DNA of 64,000 nt from an uncultured Chlorobiaceae bacterium (lineage in GTDB: Bacteria; Bacteroidota; Chlorobiia; Chlorobiales; Chlorobiaceae): the NCBI GenBank assembly GCA_903994455.1, contig CAJEXI010000001.1, positions 175,323 through 239,322 on the forward strand, written 5' to 3'. Shown in pieces: positions 53,509-63,867 of the stretch; the first letter of the stretch is position 1; each line of letters opens with the position of its first letter. The position numbers were made by a program, and so were the translations under genes. Below the pieces are notes generated by a model, which worked only from the letters and a program-made list of their open reading frames with translations, was not told the DNA's origin and ran no database searches.

Positions 53509-54843
53509 ATGAGGAAAAAACTTTTTACGGCACTGCTGTTTCTGATGGCGGTATCGTTGTTTCATGATACCGCTCATGCAGCAGGAGAGGTAGTCACTGA
53601 TACAGGAACAACGTCATGGATGTTGACATCCACAGCCCTTGTTTTACTTATGGTTCCCGGGCTTGCCATGTTTTATGGAGGTCTTGTCCGGACAAAGAAT
53701 GTTCTCGGTACCATGATGCACAGCTTTGGTGCCATGGTGGTTATTGGTGTGCTCTGGCCAATGATTGGCTATTCGCTGAGTTTCGGCCCTGGTATTCTTG
53801 GCGGCTTTGTTGGATGGGACAGCAGGTATTTTATGTTGCAGGGAATTGATGACGCAATCATGCCGACGCATATTCCCGAATATGTGTTTGCCATGTTTCA
53901 GGGGAAATTTGCCATCATTACTCCCGCGCTGATTGCCGGTGCTTTTGCAGAGCGGGTGAATTTTAAGGGATATGCTGTGTTTATCGCTCTGTGGAGTATT
54001 TTTGTCTACAGCCCGATCTGTCACTGGGTCTGGGCATCCGACGGTTTTCTGTTTAACCTTGGGGCGTCCGGTGCCATTGACTTTGCGGGTGGCACCGTAG
54101 TGCATATCTCTTCAGGTGTTACCGCGCTTGTTGCTGCGCTCTATCTTGGCAAAAGGCGTGCTTATCCAAACAATGTCATGCATCCCAACAACCTTGTGAT
54201 GACTCTTATGGGCGCAGGTCTGCTCTGGGTTGGCTGGTTTGGGTTCAATGCCGGCAGTGCTATTGCCAGCGATCTGGCAACAGCAAGGGCTTTGACTGTA
54301 ACGCAGGTTGCTGCAGCATCGGGTGCCTTTACCTGGATGATCATTGAGATGTTCCAGCATGGCAAAGCAACCAGTCTTGGAGTTGCGTCAGGTATTCTTG
54401 CCGGCCTTGTTGCCATCACGCCTGCGGCAGGTGTTGTTCAGCCTTCAGGCGCACTTGCCCTTGGCGCACTTGCGGCTATTTTCTGTTATTGTGCGATTCT
54501 GATCAAGAGCAAGCTTGGCTATGATGATAGTCTTGATGCGTTTGGTGTTCATGGTGTTGGTGGTATTGTAGGCGCTCTGGCTCTGACGTTTTTCATCCGC
54601 CCGGCATGGATGGCTGATGCCGCCGCCAAAACGCTTGACAAGAGCTGGACAGTGTGGCAGCAGCTTGGTGTTCAGGCTACAGCGGTAGGTGTTACCATTG
54701 GTTATGCAGCCGTTGTCTCTTTAATTCTCCTGTTCCTGGTTGAAAAAACTATTGGGCTGCGGATCTCTGAAATTGATGAAATGTCCGGTCTGGATCACAG
54801 CATGCACGGTGAGCATGGATACGGTCTTATCAACCTTAACTAA
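53509..54843 (+). CDS. amtB: ammonium transporter
   Basis: 444 residues: a signal peptide ending TAHAA, then eleven membrane helices. The pore histidines are in SPICHWVW and DAFGVHGVGG, and the outer cage region is FYGGLVRTKNVLGTM. It takes up ammonium as a trimer. A PII gene follows nine bases after its stop, the usual amtB-glnK pairing. I find no sigma-54 promoter in the 240 bases upstream. Confidence 0.96.
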   Translation: MRKKLFTALLFLMAVSLFHDTAHAAGEVVTDTGTTSWMLTSTALVLLMVPGLAMFYGGLVRTKNVLGTMMHSFGAMVVIGVLWPMIGYSLSFGPGILGGFVGWDSRYFMLQGIDDAIMPTHIPEYVFAMFQGKFAIITPALIAGAFAERVNFKGYAVFIALWSIFVYSPICHWVWASDGFLFNLGASGAIDFAGGTVVHISSGVTALVAALYLGKRRAYPNNVMHPNNLVMTLMGAGLLWVGWFGFNAGSAIASDLATARALTVTQVAAASGAFTWMIIEMFQHGKATSLGVASGILAGLVAITPAAGVVQPSGALALGALAAIFCYCAILIKSKLGYDDSLDAFGVHGVGGIVGALALTFFIRPAWMADAAAKTLDKSWTVWQQLGVQATAVGVTIGYAAVVSLILLFLVEKTIGLRISEIDEMSGLDHSMHGEHGYGLINLN

Positions 54844-54852
54844 AATTTTGCG

Positions 54853-55194
54853 ATGAAACTGATAACAGCAATCATTCAGCCAGACAGGCTTGACCATGTT
54901 CGTGAAGCTCTGATCCAGGCCGATATAACAAGAATTACGGTCAGCAGGGTAACTGGTCATGGTCGGCAGGAGGATATTGATATCTACAGGGGCCAAAAAA
55001 TTGCGCCAAACCTGATTCCAAAAATCAGGATTGATATTGCCGTTAATGATGAGTTTGTTGACATCACTGTCGATACTATTATTAATTCTGCGAGCCACGG
55101 TGTTGGAGAAATCGGCGACGGAAAGATCTTTATAACTCCACTTGAAGAGTGTATCCGTATCAGAACCAGAGAACGTGGCGGAAAGGCGATCTGA
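54853..55194 (+). CDS. glnK: PII nitrogen-regulatory protein
   Basis: 113 residues, standard PII. The T-loop holds GRQEDIDIYRGQKI with the tyrosine that is uridylylated in many bacteria, the B-loop is ASHGVGEIGDGKIFI, and the C-loop TRERGGKAI. It would bind AmtB and block it when nitrogen is plentiful. The T-loop end (KIAPNLIPKIRIDI) is somewhat diverged from the E. coli form. Confidence 0.95.
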   Translation: MKLITAIIQPDRLDHVREALIQADITRITVSRVTGHGRQEDIDIYRGQKIAPNLIPKIRIDIAVNDEFVDITVDTIINSASHGVGEIGDGKIFITPLEECIRIRTRERGGKAI

Positions 55195-55207
55195 AAAACC
55201 CTTCATT

Positions 55208-55250
55208 TCAGCAAAACGGGTACGCTAATACACGCCGCCCGTTTTGCTGA
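55208..55250. terminator. bidirectional hairpin between glnK and the TPR gene
   Basis: TCAGCAAAACGGG and CCCGTTTTGCTGA form a perfect 13-base stem with a 17-base loop. It lies 13 bases after glnK and 20 bases past the stop of the convergent TPR gene. Only short T-runs flank it, so strength is uncertain. Confidence 0.7.
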
Positions 55251-55270
55251 TTTCCGAACAGGCACAAGTT

Positions 55271-55852
55271 TTATGTCGGGCCCTCAGTGGGCGGTTGCTT
55301 TGGTTGAGGGGGCGCCGGCTGCTTCCATTTTGGAAAATAGGTGTTGAGCCATTTTTCGGCATTGACATCGCCAAGTTGAGCCGCACGGCAAAAGTCCTCG
55401 TTCTGTCCAGCCAAATCACCGGCTTTGCTTTTGGCGATGCCCCGGTGAAAAAAAGCCGCTGCAAATTTTTTGTCGAGTTCAATGGCCTGTGAAAAATCAG
55501 GAATAGCACCGGCAAAGTCGCCGGTTATGTTTTTCACGATTCCCCGATTATAGTAGCCGACAGCCTTGAAATAGGGCTCCCCGCATGTTATGACCATTGA
55601 GTAGTCACTCATGGCTTGAGCATATTTTTTCAACTGTTGCTGTGCTATGCCACGCATCTGGAATGCCATGGCAAACGCCGGGTTGTTGTCGATGGCTTTG
55701 GTATACAGTTTGACGGCCTTTGCAAGGTCGCCCTGCTGGTGCTTTTCAAATCCCTGGTCGAAAAAACTGTTGGCCGATTCAGCTTGACCGATGCGGGCCA
55801 TCAGAAGCAGAAATATTGCGGCAACAATAATAAAAAGCGAAGTTTTTTTCAT
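55271..55852 (-). CDS. secreted tetratricopeptide-repeat protein
   Basis: 193 residues. A signal peptide (MKKTSLFIIVAAIFLLLMARIGQA) is followed by about four TPR units (FDQGFEKHQQGDLAKAVKLYTKAIDNNPAFAMAFQMRGIAQQ, then YYNRGIVKNITGDFAGAIPDFSQAIELDKKFAAAFFHRGIAKSKAGDLAGQNEDF) and a proline-rich tail. TPRs bind other proteins; the partner is unknown. It would act in the periplasm. Confidence 0.85.
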   Translation of the reverse strand: MKKTSLFIIVAAIFLLLMARIGQAESANSFFDQGFEKHQQGDLAKAVKLYTKAIDNNPAFAMAFQMRGIAQQQLKKYAQAMSDYSMVITCGEPYFKAVGYYNRGIVKNITGDFAGAIPDFSQAIELDKKFAAAFFHRGIAKSKAGDLAGQNEDFCRAAQLGDVNAEKWLNTYFPKWKQPAPPQPKQPPTEGPT

Positions 55853-55984
55853 TGATAGTGAGGCGACGGAAATTTCAACGGGGTCTGTTTGTAAATACAG
55901 AAGTTTTTGTGAATGTTAAAGTTTACTTTTATTCATAAGGAGCAATATTGTTCTTCGGAAGTGTTTATTTGTACATGTTCCTCT

Positions 55985-56231
55985 GCTTTTTTTATCTTGC
56001 CTGTCGAGGTGATGCGCAATGTCGTGGATGCACCAGAGACGATGGAGGAGCAGATCGCCTTGATTCTTGGTTCCAGGGCGCGAGCTTTCTACGCTTAAAG
56101 GTGCCTTGTTCTCTATGGTAACGTTTTTTGCCGTGCTTGAACTGTGTAAAAACAGACGGATAATCGTGCTGGTTAAGGATGACCATGACGATTTCCGGAT
56201 GTTGCTGCAAGCTGGCTCATTCGCCTGGTAA
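55985..56231 (+). pseudogene. frameshifted C-terminal remnant of scpA
   Basis: One frame reads LPVEVMRNVVDAPETMEEQIALIL; from about 56065 the similarity continues in another frame as GRELSTLKGALFSMVTFFAVLELCKNRRIIVLVKDDHDDF, stopping at 56229-56231. Together they look like the C-terminal part of segregation and condensation protein A (SxxEEQ, then V-V-T-F-L-A-L-L-E-L-x-K). The N-terminal 130 or so residues are absent and the remainder is frameshifted. It fills most of the gap between the TPR gene and DUF1015. Confidence 0.62.
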
Positions 56232-56255
56232 TGTATATTCTAATTCTTGTTCCTT

Positions 56256-57530
56256 ATGCCAGAAATTATACCGTTCAAAGGGATTTTATATAATCCCGAA
56301 TTGCTCAAAAGTGCTGACGGGCTGATTTGCCCGCCTTACGATGTTATCTCTCCTGCCTTTCAGCAGCAACTCTATAGCAACGCTCCGTTCAACGCCATAA
56401 GGCTTGAACTTCCGAAGGAGGCTGATCCTTATGAAGCGGCCGCGTTACGCCTTGCAGAATGGCTTCAGGCCGGAGAGCTTCAGCGCGACACGGTGCCTGC
56501 AATTTACCCCTATTTTCAGACTTTTGACGATGTCGAAGGTGTTTCGCACACTCGGTGCGGTTTTTTTGCAGCCATGCGCCTGTATGATTTTGCGGATAAA
56601 AAGGTGCTGCCCCACGAAAAAACGCTTTCGGGCCCCAAGGCTGACCGTCTCAACCTCTTCAGAAAAACCCAAACCAATATCAGCAGCATTTTTGGCCTTT
56701 ATGCCGACGAAAGCAAACGTGTTGATCGCCTGATGAAAAGCTTTGCGGAGGCCAATGAGCCTGTTGTTGATGCCCTGTTTCAGGGGGTGAGAAACCGGAT
56801 GTGGCGCATTACCGATCCTGCACTTGTTGCGCAATTTCAGCAGTCATTGCAGGATCGTCCTGTCTACATTGCGGACGGTCATCACCGTTACGATACCGGC
56901 GTCAACTATCGCAATGAGCGGGCAGCGGCAAACCCCTCTCACTCTGGTGAGGAGCCCTATAACTTTATTCTGACCTACCTCGCCAACATTCATGACGAGG
57001 GCCTGCTTATTTTTCCGATCCACAGGCTGGTGCATACGTTGGCCAGTTTTGACCGTACAGCGTTAAGGGGCGCTCTTGAGGAGCATTTTACCCTGGTCGA
57101 CCTCCATGACAGAGCTGAACTCAAAAGCTTTTTCAACCAGGAACCGTCAAACTATACCTACGGTGTGGTTACCCCTGATTCAGTTGTTGGAATAACCCTC
57201 AAGAGCGATCCTGATATACTGGTTGATCCATCACGACTGGATGCCTTGAAGAGCCTTGGTCTGGTTCTTCTTCATGATCTCATTTTGGGAAAACTGCTTG
57301 GCATCTCCCAGGAGGCCATGGCAAAACAGAGCAATATCCTTTATGTCCATGATGACCGGGAGGTGTTTGAGGCTGTGGAGTCAGGCAAGGTACAGGTGGG
57401 GTTTGTGGTCAAGCCGACGACGGTGGCACAGGTGCTGGCAGTGTCGGAATCGGGAGAGGTGATGCCGCAGAAATCCACCTTTTTCTATCCTAAAATCATG
57501 ACTGGCCTCGTCTTTAATTCAATTGCCTGA
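56256..57530 (+). CDS. DUF1015 family protein
   Basis: 424 residues from the ATG at 56256; a TTG at 56247 is also in frame. The family pattern is clear: PFKGILYNPELL, CPPYDVIS, then GFFAAMRLYDF, HEKTLSGPKADRLNLFRKT, IADGHHRYDTGVNYRNE. Function is not established; the fold is related to ParB/SerK-like nucleotide-using proteins. The tsaE gene follows with a seven-base gap. Confidence 0.9.
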   Translation: MPEIIPFKGILYNPELLKSADGLICPPYDVISPAFQQQLYSNAPFNAIRLELPKEADPYEAAALRLAEWLQAGELQRDTVPAIYPYFQTFDDVEGVSHTRCGFFAAMRLYDFADKKVLPHEKTLSGPKADRLNLFRKTQTNISSIFGLYADESKRVDRLMKSFAEANEPVVDALFQGVRNRMWRITDPALVAQFQQSLQDRPVYIADGHHRYDTGVNYRNERAAANPSHSGEEPYNFILTYLANIHDEGLLIFPIHRLVHTLASFDRTALRGALEEHFTLVDLHDRAELKSFFNQEPSNYTYGVVTPDSVVGITLKSDPDILVDPSRLDALKSLGLVLLHDLILGKLLGISQEAMAKQSNILYVHDDREVFEAVESGKVQVGFVVKPTTVAQVLAVSESGEVMPQKSTFFYPKIMTGLVFNSIA

Positions 57531-57537
57531 CCCGGTC

Positions 57538-57978
57538 ATGACTGAAGAGCATCTCTCTTACTCAGAACAAGAGACTCGCCAGATTGCCCGGCAATTTGCA
57601 GCAAGCCTCCAACCAGGCGAGATTATCTCTCTCTCTGGCCAGCTTGGATCGGGCAAAACGGTTTTTATGAAGGGGATTACGGAATTTTTCAACTGTGCTG
57701 AGCAGCTCTCCAGCCCTACGTTTTCACTGTTCAATATCTATCAGGGCTCGCTTGAGTGCGAAGAGGTGACGCTGCACCATTTTGACCTTTACCGAATTGA
57801 GTCACTTCGGGAGCTTGAGGCTATCGGCTTCGATGAATATCTCTCCATCGGCTATCTCTCCTTTGTGGAGTGGGGTGAGCGATTTCCAGATTATGCTTCT
57901 CTTTATACGGTGAGTGTCTCTCTTGAGTATGCCGGTGACGAGAGCCGCCGAATTATCATTAAACGGCCTGTTCGATGA
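57538..57978 (+). CDS. tsaE: tRNA t6A-modification ATPase TsaE
   Basis: 146 residues from the ATG at 57538, seven bases after the DUF1015 stop; a TTG at 57523 would overlap that gene. Walker A GQLGSGKTVFMKGI, the switch stretch LSSPTFSLFNIY, and HFDLYRIES with FVEWGERFP are typical. With TsaB and TsaD it makes N6-threonylcarbamoyladenosine in tRNAs. It overlaps tsaB by four bases. Confidence 0.94.
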   Translation: MTEEHLSYSEQETRQIARQFAASLQPGEIISLSGQLGSGKTVFMKGITEFFNCAEQLSSPTFSLFNIYQGSLECEEVTLHHFDLYRIESLRELEAIGFDEYLSIGYLSFVEWGERFPDYASLYTVSVSLEYAGDESRRIIIKRPVR

Positions 57979-58649
57979 ATATTCTGGCGATTGAGTGTAC
58001 CCATGAAGCGCTGAGTGCGGCAGTACTGAGTGCCGGAATTGTTACCGAAGCCGTAAGTGCCGACTGGAAAAAGGCTGCTGAATCGCTTGTGCCGCTTGTC
58101 GAGCAGGTGATGACCAGAAGCGGTCTCAACCGGCAGGAGCTGGAGGGCATTGCTATCTCCTCGGGTCCAGGCTCTTTTACCGCGCTTCGTATCGGGATGT
58201 CTGTGGCCAAAGGAATTGCCTATGGTCTCGGCATACCGCTGATCCCGATACCGACCATGCCAGCTATGGCAGCATCATTACTGGCAGTCGCAGGTATGGT
58301 TATGGCGGTTATTCCTGCTCGCAAAGGGGAGTATTACTATGCATCCTATCGTTCGGAAGATCTCTCTTCAGGCGTTTGGCATAATGAGGTGTGTCGAGGT
58401 TCTGCGGCTGATGTTGCAGTAGCCGTTCTTGCTCTGAATGCCGGGACGATCGTTGTCGGTCGTCGGCTCTGTGAACTGCTCCCTTTGCTGGCGGTTTCCG
58501 GTGCCGTGTACCGGGAAGCCGATTTTTTTTCCGCCCGTTCGCTTTTCTTTACTGCTGAAAGGCTTGTTGCAGCTACGGATGTTGAAGGGCTGAACGAGGT
58601 TACCCCCGATTACCGACAGACGTTCAGTCCGAATGCCGGGGGCGGGTAA
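57975..58649 (+). CDS. tsaB: tRNA t6A-modification protein TsaB
   Basis: 224 residues, an actin-like (ASKHA) scaffold: NILAIECTHEALSAAVLS at the start, GIAISSGPGSFTALRIGMSVAKGIAYGLGIPLIPI in the middle. It dimerises with TsaD and recruits TsaE. The ATGA overlap with tsaE indicates coupled translation. Confidence 0.94.
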   Translation: MNILAIECTHEALSAAVLSAGIVTEAVSADWKKAAESLVPLVEQVMTRSGLNRQELEGIAISSGPGSFTALRIGMSVAKGIAYGLGIPLIPIPTMPAMAASLLAVAGMVMAVIPARKGEYYYASYRSEDLSSGVWHNEVCRGSAADVAVAVLALNAGTIVVGRRLCELLPLLAVSGAVYREADFFSARSLFFTAERLVAATDVEGLNEVTPDYRQTFSPNAGGG

Positions 58650-58871
58650 GGGGGTTTTGGAAATTGTTCATGCAACTATTTGATATCTGACATCCAGGAC
58701 TTCTTTTCGCTGACCCTGACCATGTTGGGGTTCTCCCGGCTTTTTTTGCGTCAGTGAGCAGGCTTTTTTGTATGTTGGGGAGTTACCATTATTGCAATTC
58801 TGTAGATGTTTTATTGCTTTGTTGCCGTAAATCGTTGTAAAATATAGTTTATTTATGAAGGGTGCAGGGAT

Positions 58872-59261
58872 ATGAGTACTTTGAAAGATGAAGAGAGGGT
58901 TGGCCAGGGCAGAGAAGTCGCTGTCGGTGAACTGCTGGCAAAGAGGGCGGCTGAACTCTCGTTGGAGAGGAAGTGCGAAGAGGTGATGATTCTCGACTTG
59001 AGGGGACTGACTTCGGTCACCGATTTTTTTGTGATTATAACCGCTGATTCCGAGCGCAAGGCAAAGGCGGCGGCGGAGCATATTATTGATGAGCTGCGAG
59101 AGGATGGAGAGCGTCCGATGCATGTTGAGGGCATGGACTCCATGCACTGGATTTTGCTGGACTATATTGATGTTGTTGTGCATATTTTTATGCCGGATGA
59201 GCGCCGTTTTTATGATCTTGAATCCCTTTGGTCAGATGCTCCCATAGTACCGCTGAACTGA
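58872..59261 (+). CDS. rsfS: ribosome silencing factor RsfS (DUF143)
   Basis: 129 residues: [40 protein letters not shown], then [32 protein letters not shown], the whole RsfS signature. It binds ribosomal protein uL14 and blocks joining of the subunits when nutrients are low. A GGGTGCAGGG stretch precedes the ATG. Confidence 0.94.
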   Translation: MSTLKDEERVGQGREVAVGELLAKRAAELSLERKCEEVMILDLRGLTSVTDFFVIITADSERKAKAAAEHIIDELREDGERPMHVEGMDSMHWILLDYIDVVVHIFMPDERRFYDLESLWSDAPIVPLN

Positions 59262-59383
59262 TATTTTGCAGGGATAGCTGCAATTTGCCCTTGCGGCTGT
59301 GTCAGCTCCCTTAAGAATTCAGATGGATTTTTATACATTACGACTCCGAGTTATTTATATCAATTATCACACAGGATCTCTCC

Positions 59384-61870
59384 ATGCAGCGTGAAAGAAT
59401 AGTCCCGATCAGTATTGAAGAAGAAATGCGGGGTTCTTATCTCGATTATTCAATGTCGGTCATTGTCAGTCGTGCGCTGCCTGATGTTCGGGATGGTCTG
59501 AAGCCGGTGCACCGAAGGGTGCTTTATGGTATGCACGAGCTTGGTTTGCAGGCAGGCAAGCCTCATAAAAAGTCGGCTCGTGTGGTTGGTGAAGTGCTTG
59601 GCAAGTTCCATCCCCATGGCGATACTGCTGTTTATGACAGTCTGGTGCGTCTGGTGCAGGAATTTTCCATGCGATACCCCCTTATTGACGGTCAGGGAAA
59701 CTTTGGCTCTGTTGATGGTGACTCTCCTGCGGCGATGCGTTACACTGAAGTGCGCATGAAGAGTATTGCCGGTGAAATGCTCAAGGATCTTGATAAAGGC
59801 ACTGTTGATTTTTCTCTGAATTTTGATGACTCCCTTGAGGAGCCCACCGTTTTGCCTTCAGCGATACCGAACCTTCTGGTGAATGGTTCGTCAGGTATTG
59901 CGGTTGGTATGGCAACCAATATTCCGCCCCAGAACCTCAGGGAGGTTGTGGACGGTATGATAGCCCTGATTGCAAATCCTGAGCTTGAAGTTGCCGATCT
60001 CATGAAATATGTGATTGCGCCGGATTTTCCGACTGGTGGTATTATCTATGGTTACGAGGGGGTTCGTTCGGCCTACCTGACCGGCAGGGGAAAGGTGGTT
60101 ATTCGTGCGAGGGCCATTGTTGAGGTCACCCAGAAAAATGGCAGAGAGTCTATTATTGTTACGGAACTACCTTATCAGGTCAACAAGGTACGGCTGATTG
60201 AGAAAATAGTCGAACTGGTACACGATAAAAAACTGGAAGGCATTGCCGATATTCGTGACGAGTCAGATCGCGACGGTATGCGACTGGTGATTGAACTGAA
60301 GAGGGATGCTGTTGCGAAGGTGGTGCTCAACAATCTTTACAAGCACACCCCGATGCAGGACACCTTCGGCGTCATCATGCTTGCGCTGGTGGACGGAGTG
60401 CCGAGGATACTCAATCTCAAGGAGATGATGCACTACTATATCAAGCATCGTAACGAGATTATCCTTCGCCGCACACAATTTGATCTTAATACCGCCGAAA
60501 AAAGAGCTCATATTCTTGAAGGACTCAAGATCTGTCTCGACAATCTGGACGAGGTGATTACCACTATTCGTGAATCACCGGATGCGGCTACAGCCCAGGA
60601 GAGGCTCATGGTGCGCTTTGGTCTGTCGGAATTGCAGTCGAAAGCAATTCTTGAGATGCGCCTCCAGCGTCTGACCGGTATGGAGCGCAAAAAGATTGAT
60701 CAGGAATATATTGAGGTACTTGCATTGATTGAGGAGCTGCGTTTTATTCTCGGCAGCCCGGAAAAACAGATGGAGATTATCCGTGAGGAGCTGCTGAAAG
60801 TTCGTGAAGTTTACGGTGATGCCCGCCGCACCGAAATTGTACCTCAGGAGGGTGATTTCTCTATTGAAGACATGATTGCCCAGGAAGATGTGGTGATCAC
60901 CATTACCCATGAGGGCTTTATCAAGCGCTTCCCAGTTTCAGGTTATCGTCGCCAGGCTCGCGGAGGCAAAGGAGTGACTGGTGCCCAGGCAAAGCATGAT
61001 GATTTTGTCGAGCACATGTTTATTGCCTCGACACACAACTATATCCTCTTTTTCTCCAGCAGAGGTCGTTGCCACTGGCTTAAAGTCTACGAAATTCCTG
61101 AAGCGGGACGTGCGGCAAGGGGTCGGGCTCTGGCGAATATCATGGAGTTGCAACCGGGCGAAAAAATCAGGGCCTATATCAATATCAGGAACTTTGATGA
61201 ACCGGGTTACATCGTCATGGCAACGACCAACGGTATTGTGAAAAAAACGTCACTTGAAGACTTTTCTCATCCAAGAAAGAACGGTATTGCCGCGATTACG
61301 ATTGATGAACATGATGAACTGCTTGATGCCCGACTGACTGATGGCGAGCATCAGATCATTCTTGCCAAGAGTTCCGGGTTTGTTGTGCGTTTTCCTGAGG
61401 CTGAAATTCGTCCGATGGGCAGAACCGCCATGGGCGTCAAAGGAATTACCCTCGACGATGGAGAGAAATGTATTTCAATGGTGACCACCAAGCGTTTTGA
61501 TACAGCGCTGCTTGCCGTTACCGACAATGGTTTTGGCAAGCGAAGCAGGGTTGAAGATTATCGCCTGACGCGGCGTGGTGCACGAGGGGTGATTACTCTC
61601 AAGGCTCATGAAAAGATTGGCGCACTTGTCGGTTTGCTTGATGTTAATGACGACGATGATCTGATTATCATTACAACCAATGGTATCGTCAATCGTCAGC
61701 ATGTTTCCGATATCCGGTTGACAGGGCGGAACACTTCCGGGGTAAGGCTGGTCAGACTGATGGCAGGAGATATGGTTTCTGCCCTTGCCAGAGTGCCGAA
61801 GAGCGATGAGGAGGGAGATGTGGAATTTCCTGTCGAAGATCCTGATGGTCAGATTGATCTTTTTGTATAG
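59384..61870 (+). CDS. gyrA: DNA gyrase subunit A
   Basis: 828 residues. The active-site tyrosine is in [10 protein letters not shown], the quinolone-determining region reads [14 protein letters not shown] (Thr where E. coli has Ser83), and the GyrA box near residue 525 reads QARGGKG, close to the canonical QRRGGKG, which favours gyrase over topoisomerase IV. Six C-terminal blades wrap DNA, and the tail is acidic. With GyrB it introduces negative supercoils. Confidence 0.95.
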   Translation: MQRERIVPISIEEEMRGSYLDYSMSVIVSRALPDVRDGLKPVHRRVLYGMHELGLQAGKPHKKSARVVGEVLGKFHPHGDTAVYDSLVRLVQEFSMRYPLIDGQGNFGSVDGDSPAAMRYTEVRMKSIAGEMLKDLDKGTVDFSLNFDDSLEEPTVLPSAIPNLLVNGSSGIAVGMATNIPPQNLREVVDGMIALIANPELEVADLMKYVIAPDFPTGGIIYGYEGVRSAYLTGRGKVVIRARAIVEVTQKNGRESIIVTELPYQVNKVRLIEKIVELVHDKKLEGIADIRDESDRDGMRLVIELKRDAVAKVVLNNLYKHTPMQDTFGVIMLALVDGVPRILNLKEMMHYYIKHRNEIILRRTQFDLNTAEKRAHILEGLKICLDNLDEVITTIRESPDAATAQERLMVRFGLSELQSKAILEMRLQRLTGMERKKIDQEYIEVLALIEELRFILGSPEKQMEIIREELLKVREVYGDARRTEIVPQEGDFSIEDMIAQEDVVITITHEGFIKRFPVSGYRRQARGGKGVTGAQAKHDDFVEHMFIASTHNYILFFSSRGRCHWLKVYEIPEAGRAARGRALANIMELQPGEKIRAYINIRNFDEPGYIVMATTNGIVKKTSLEDFSHPRKNGIAAITIDEHDELLDARLTDGEHQIILAKSSGFVVRFPEAEIRPMGRTAMGVKGITLDDGEKCISMVTTKRFDTALLAVTDNGFGKRSRVEDYRLTRRGARGVITLKAHEKIGALVGLLDVNDDDDLIIITTNGIVNRQHVSDIRLTGRNTSGVRLVRLMAGDMVSALARVPKSDEEGDVEFPVEDPDGQIDLFV

Positions 61871-61902
61871 TTAACGTTCATCACTAATCCAACGGAGGAA
61901 AT

Positions 61903-62127
61903 ATGGAGCAGAAACATCCTTATGTCATCAAGGAGCAGCCAGGAACAAAGTATTACTGTGCCTGTGGTAAATCGCAGAACCTGCCCTACTGTGATGGTTC
62001 TCATCAAGGCAGCAATTTTCAGCCCTGGAAGGTTGAGGTCAATGAAGAAAAAACTGTGGCAATATGTAGTTGCAGCCGTTCGGCCAAACTTCCGTTTTGT
62101 GATGGAGCCCACAAGTTACAGGAATAA
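61903..62127 (+). CDS. double CDGSH iron-sulfur protein
   Basis: 74 residues containing two CDGSH motifs: [18 protein letters not shown] and [18 protein letters not shown], each with the three cysteines and one histidine that hold a [2Fe-2S] cluster (mitoNEET type). It has GGAGG about seven bases before the ATG. Soluble, probably cytoplasmic; redox or cluster-transfer role. It sits between gyrA and pyrG on the same strand. Confidence 0.92.
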   Translation: MEQKHPYVIKEQPGTKYYCACGKSQNLPYCDGSHQGSNFQPWKVEVNEEKTVAICSCSRSAKLPFCDGAHKLQE

Positions 62128-62169
62128 CCAAAGCGTTTTTTTACCAATTCAACAACGACGAACGATGTC

Positions 62170-63867
62170 ATGGCTCGACCGAAAAATGTAAAATATATTT
62201 TTGTGACCGGCGGGGTAATATCCTCGCTCGGTAAAGGGATTCTGTCTGCCTCTCTCGGAATGCTGCTCAAGTCGCGTGGCTTGAGGGTGGCCATACAGAA
62301 ATATGACCCTTATATCAATGTTGATCCCGGCACCATGTCTCCCTATCAACACGGAGAGGTTTATGTTACTGATGACGGGGCTGAAACTGATCTTGATCTC
62401 GGTCATTACGAACGTTTTCTTGATGAGTCAACGTCTCAGACCTCAAACTTGACTATGGGCAGGGTTTATAAATCGGTCATCGACAAGGAACGTAACGGCG
62501 ATTATCTTGGTGCGACCGTGCAGGTTGTGCCGCATGTGATTGATGAAATCAAGGATCGCATGGCTGAGCAGGCTAAAAATGGCAACCTTGATGTGCTTAT
62601 CACCGAAATCGGCGGGACAATCGGCGATATTGAATCACTCCCTTTTCTTGAGGCGATGAGGCAGATGAAGCTTGAAATGGGCGACAGTAATCTGCTGAAC
62701 ATCCATCTTACCTTTGTTCCTTACATCAAGGCGGCAAGCGAACTGAAAACGAAGCCTACGCAGCACAGTGTAAAAATGTTGCTGGGTGTTGGCGTTCAGC
62801 CTGATATTCTGGTTTGTCGCAGTGAAAAGCAGCTCTCTCGTGATATCAAGAACAAAGTTGGCCATTTCTGCAATCTCAATGAGTTTGATGTGATAGGCCT
62901 GAGCGACTGCGCCACCATTTATGAGGTGCCTCTGATGCTCCTCCAGGAAAAACTTGACCTTCGCGTTCTTAAAAAGCTTGGCTTGAAGAGATACAAGGAG
63001 CCTGACCTTATTTATTGGCGGGATTTCTGCAACAAGGTCAAATTTCCGCAGGATGGTGAAGTGACTATTGGTATCTGCGGCAAGTACACCGAATATCCTG
63101 ATGCCTACAAATCCATTATTGAATCCTTTATTCATGCCGGGGCAAGCAATAATGTCAAGGTGAATGTCAAACTGCTTAGAGCCGAAGATGCGGAGCTCGG
63201 TGCTTTCGATTTTGCGATGGAACTGGAAGGGGTGAACGGTATTCTTGTGGCTCCGGGCTTCGGAGATCGGGGTATTGAGGGTAAAATAAAATATATCCAG
63301 TATGCAAGGGAACAGAACATTCCGTTTCTTGGTATCTGTCTTGGAATGCAGTGCGCCTCAATTGAGTTTGCACGCAACGTCTGCGGTTTGGTGGATGCAA
63401 ATTCCACCGAGTTCAACAAGCGTACTCGTTTTCCCATTATAGACCTCATGGAGCATCAGAAAAAGGTCAAGGAGAAAGGTGGAACCATGCGTCTTGGGAG
63501 CTATCCGTGCATCATTGCCGAAGGGTCGAAGGCCCATGCGACCTATCAGAAGTTTCTTATCAACGAACGGCACAGGCATCGTTATGAGTTCAATAACACG
63601 TATCGCCCTGGCTTTGAAGAAAATGGTATGATATTTTCAGGCACCTCTCCGAACGGCGAGTTGGTTGAGATCATAGAGCTGAAGGATCATCGCTGGTTTG
63701 TGGGGGTACAGTTTCACCCAGAACTAAAATCAAGAGTGCAGAAGGTGCATCCTCTTTTTCATGGGTTTGTGGCGGCGGCCAAGCAGTTTGCGCGGGGTGT
63801 TCACCAGATGGAGCTGGCGGTAGAAATGCCGTCGTTTGTTCCTGTTTACAATGAATCGGTTGAATAA
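62170..63867 (+). CDS. pyrG: CTP synthase
   Basis: 565 residues. Synthetase domain with [37 protein letters not shown] and [10 protein letters not shown]; glutaminase domain with the nucleophile in [10 protein letters not shown] and the histidine in GVQFHPE. Makes CTP from UTP, ATP and glutamine. The last 133 bases of the window after it show no gene. Confidence 0.97.
   Translation: MARPKNVKYIFVTGGVISSLGKGILSASLGMLLKSRGLRVAIQKYDPYINVDPGTMSPYQHGEVYVTDDGAETDLDLGHYERFLDESTSQTSNLTMGRVYKSVIDKERNGDYLGATVQVVPHVIDEIKDRMAEQAKNGNLDVLITEIGGTIGDIESLPFLEAMRQMKLEMGDSNLLNIHLTFVPYIKAASELKTKPTQHSVKMLLGVGVQPDILVCRSEKQLSRDIKNKVGHFCNLNEFDVIGLSDCATIYEVPLMLLQEKLDLRVLKKLGLKRYKEPDLIYWRDFCNKVKFPQDGEVTIGICGKYTEYPDAYKSIIESFIHAGASNNVKVNVKLLRAEDAELGAFDFAMELEGVNGILVAPGFGDRGIEGKIKYIQYAREQNIPFLGICLGMQCASIEFARNVCGLVDANSTEFNKRTRFPIIDLMEHQKKVKEKGGTMRLGSYPCIIAEGSKAHATYQKFLINERHRHRYEFNNTYRPGFEENGMIFSGTSPNGELVEIIELKDHRWFVGVQFHPELKSRVQKVHPLFHGFVAAAKQFARGVHQMELAVEMPSFVPVYNESVE

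Noticed and set aside
58668..59183. 171-codon minus-strand frame across rsfS
   Set aside because: Antisense to rsfS, which carries the full family signature; nothing recognisable in the product.
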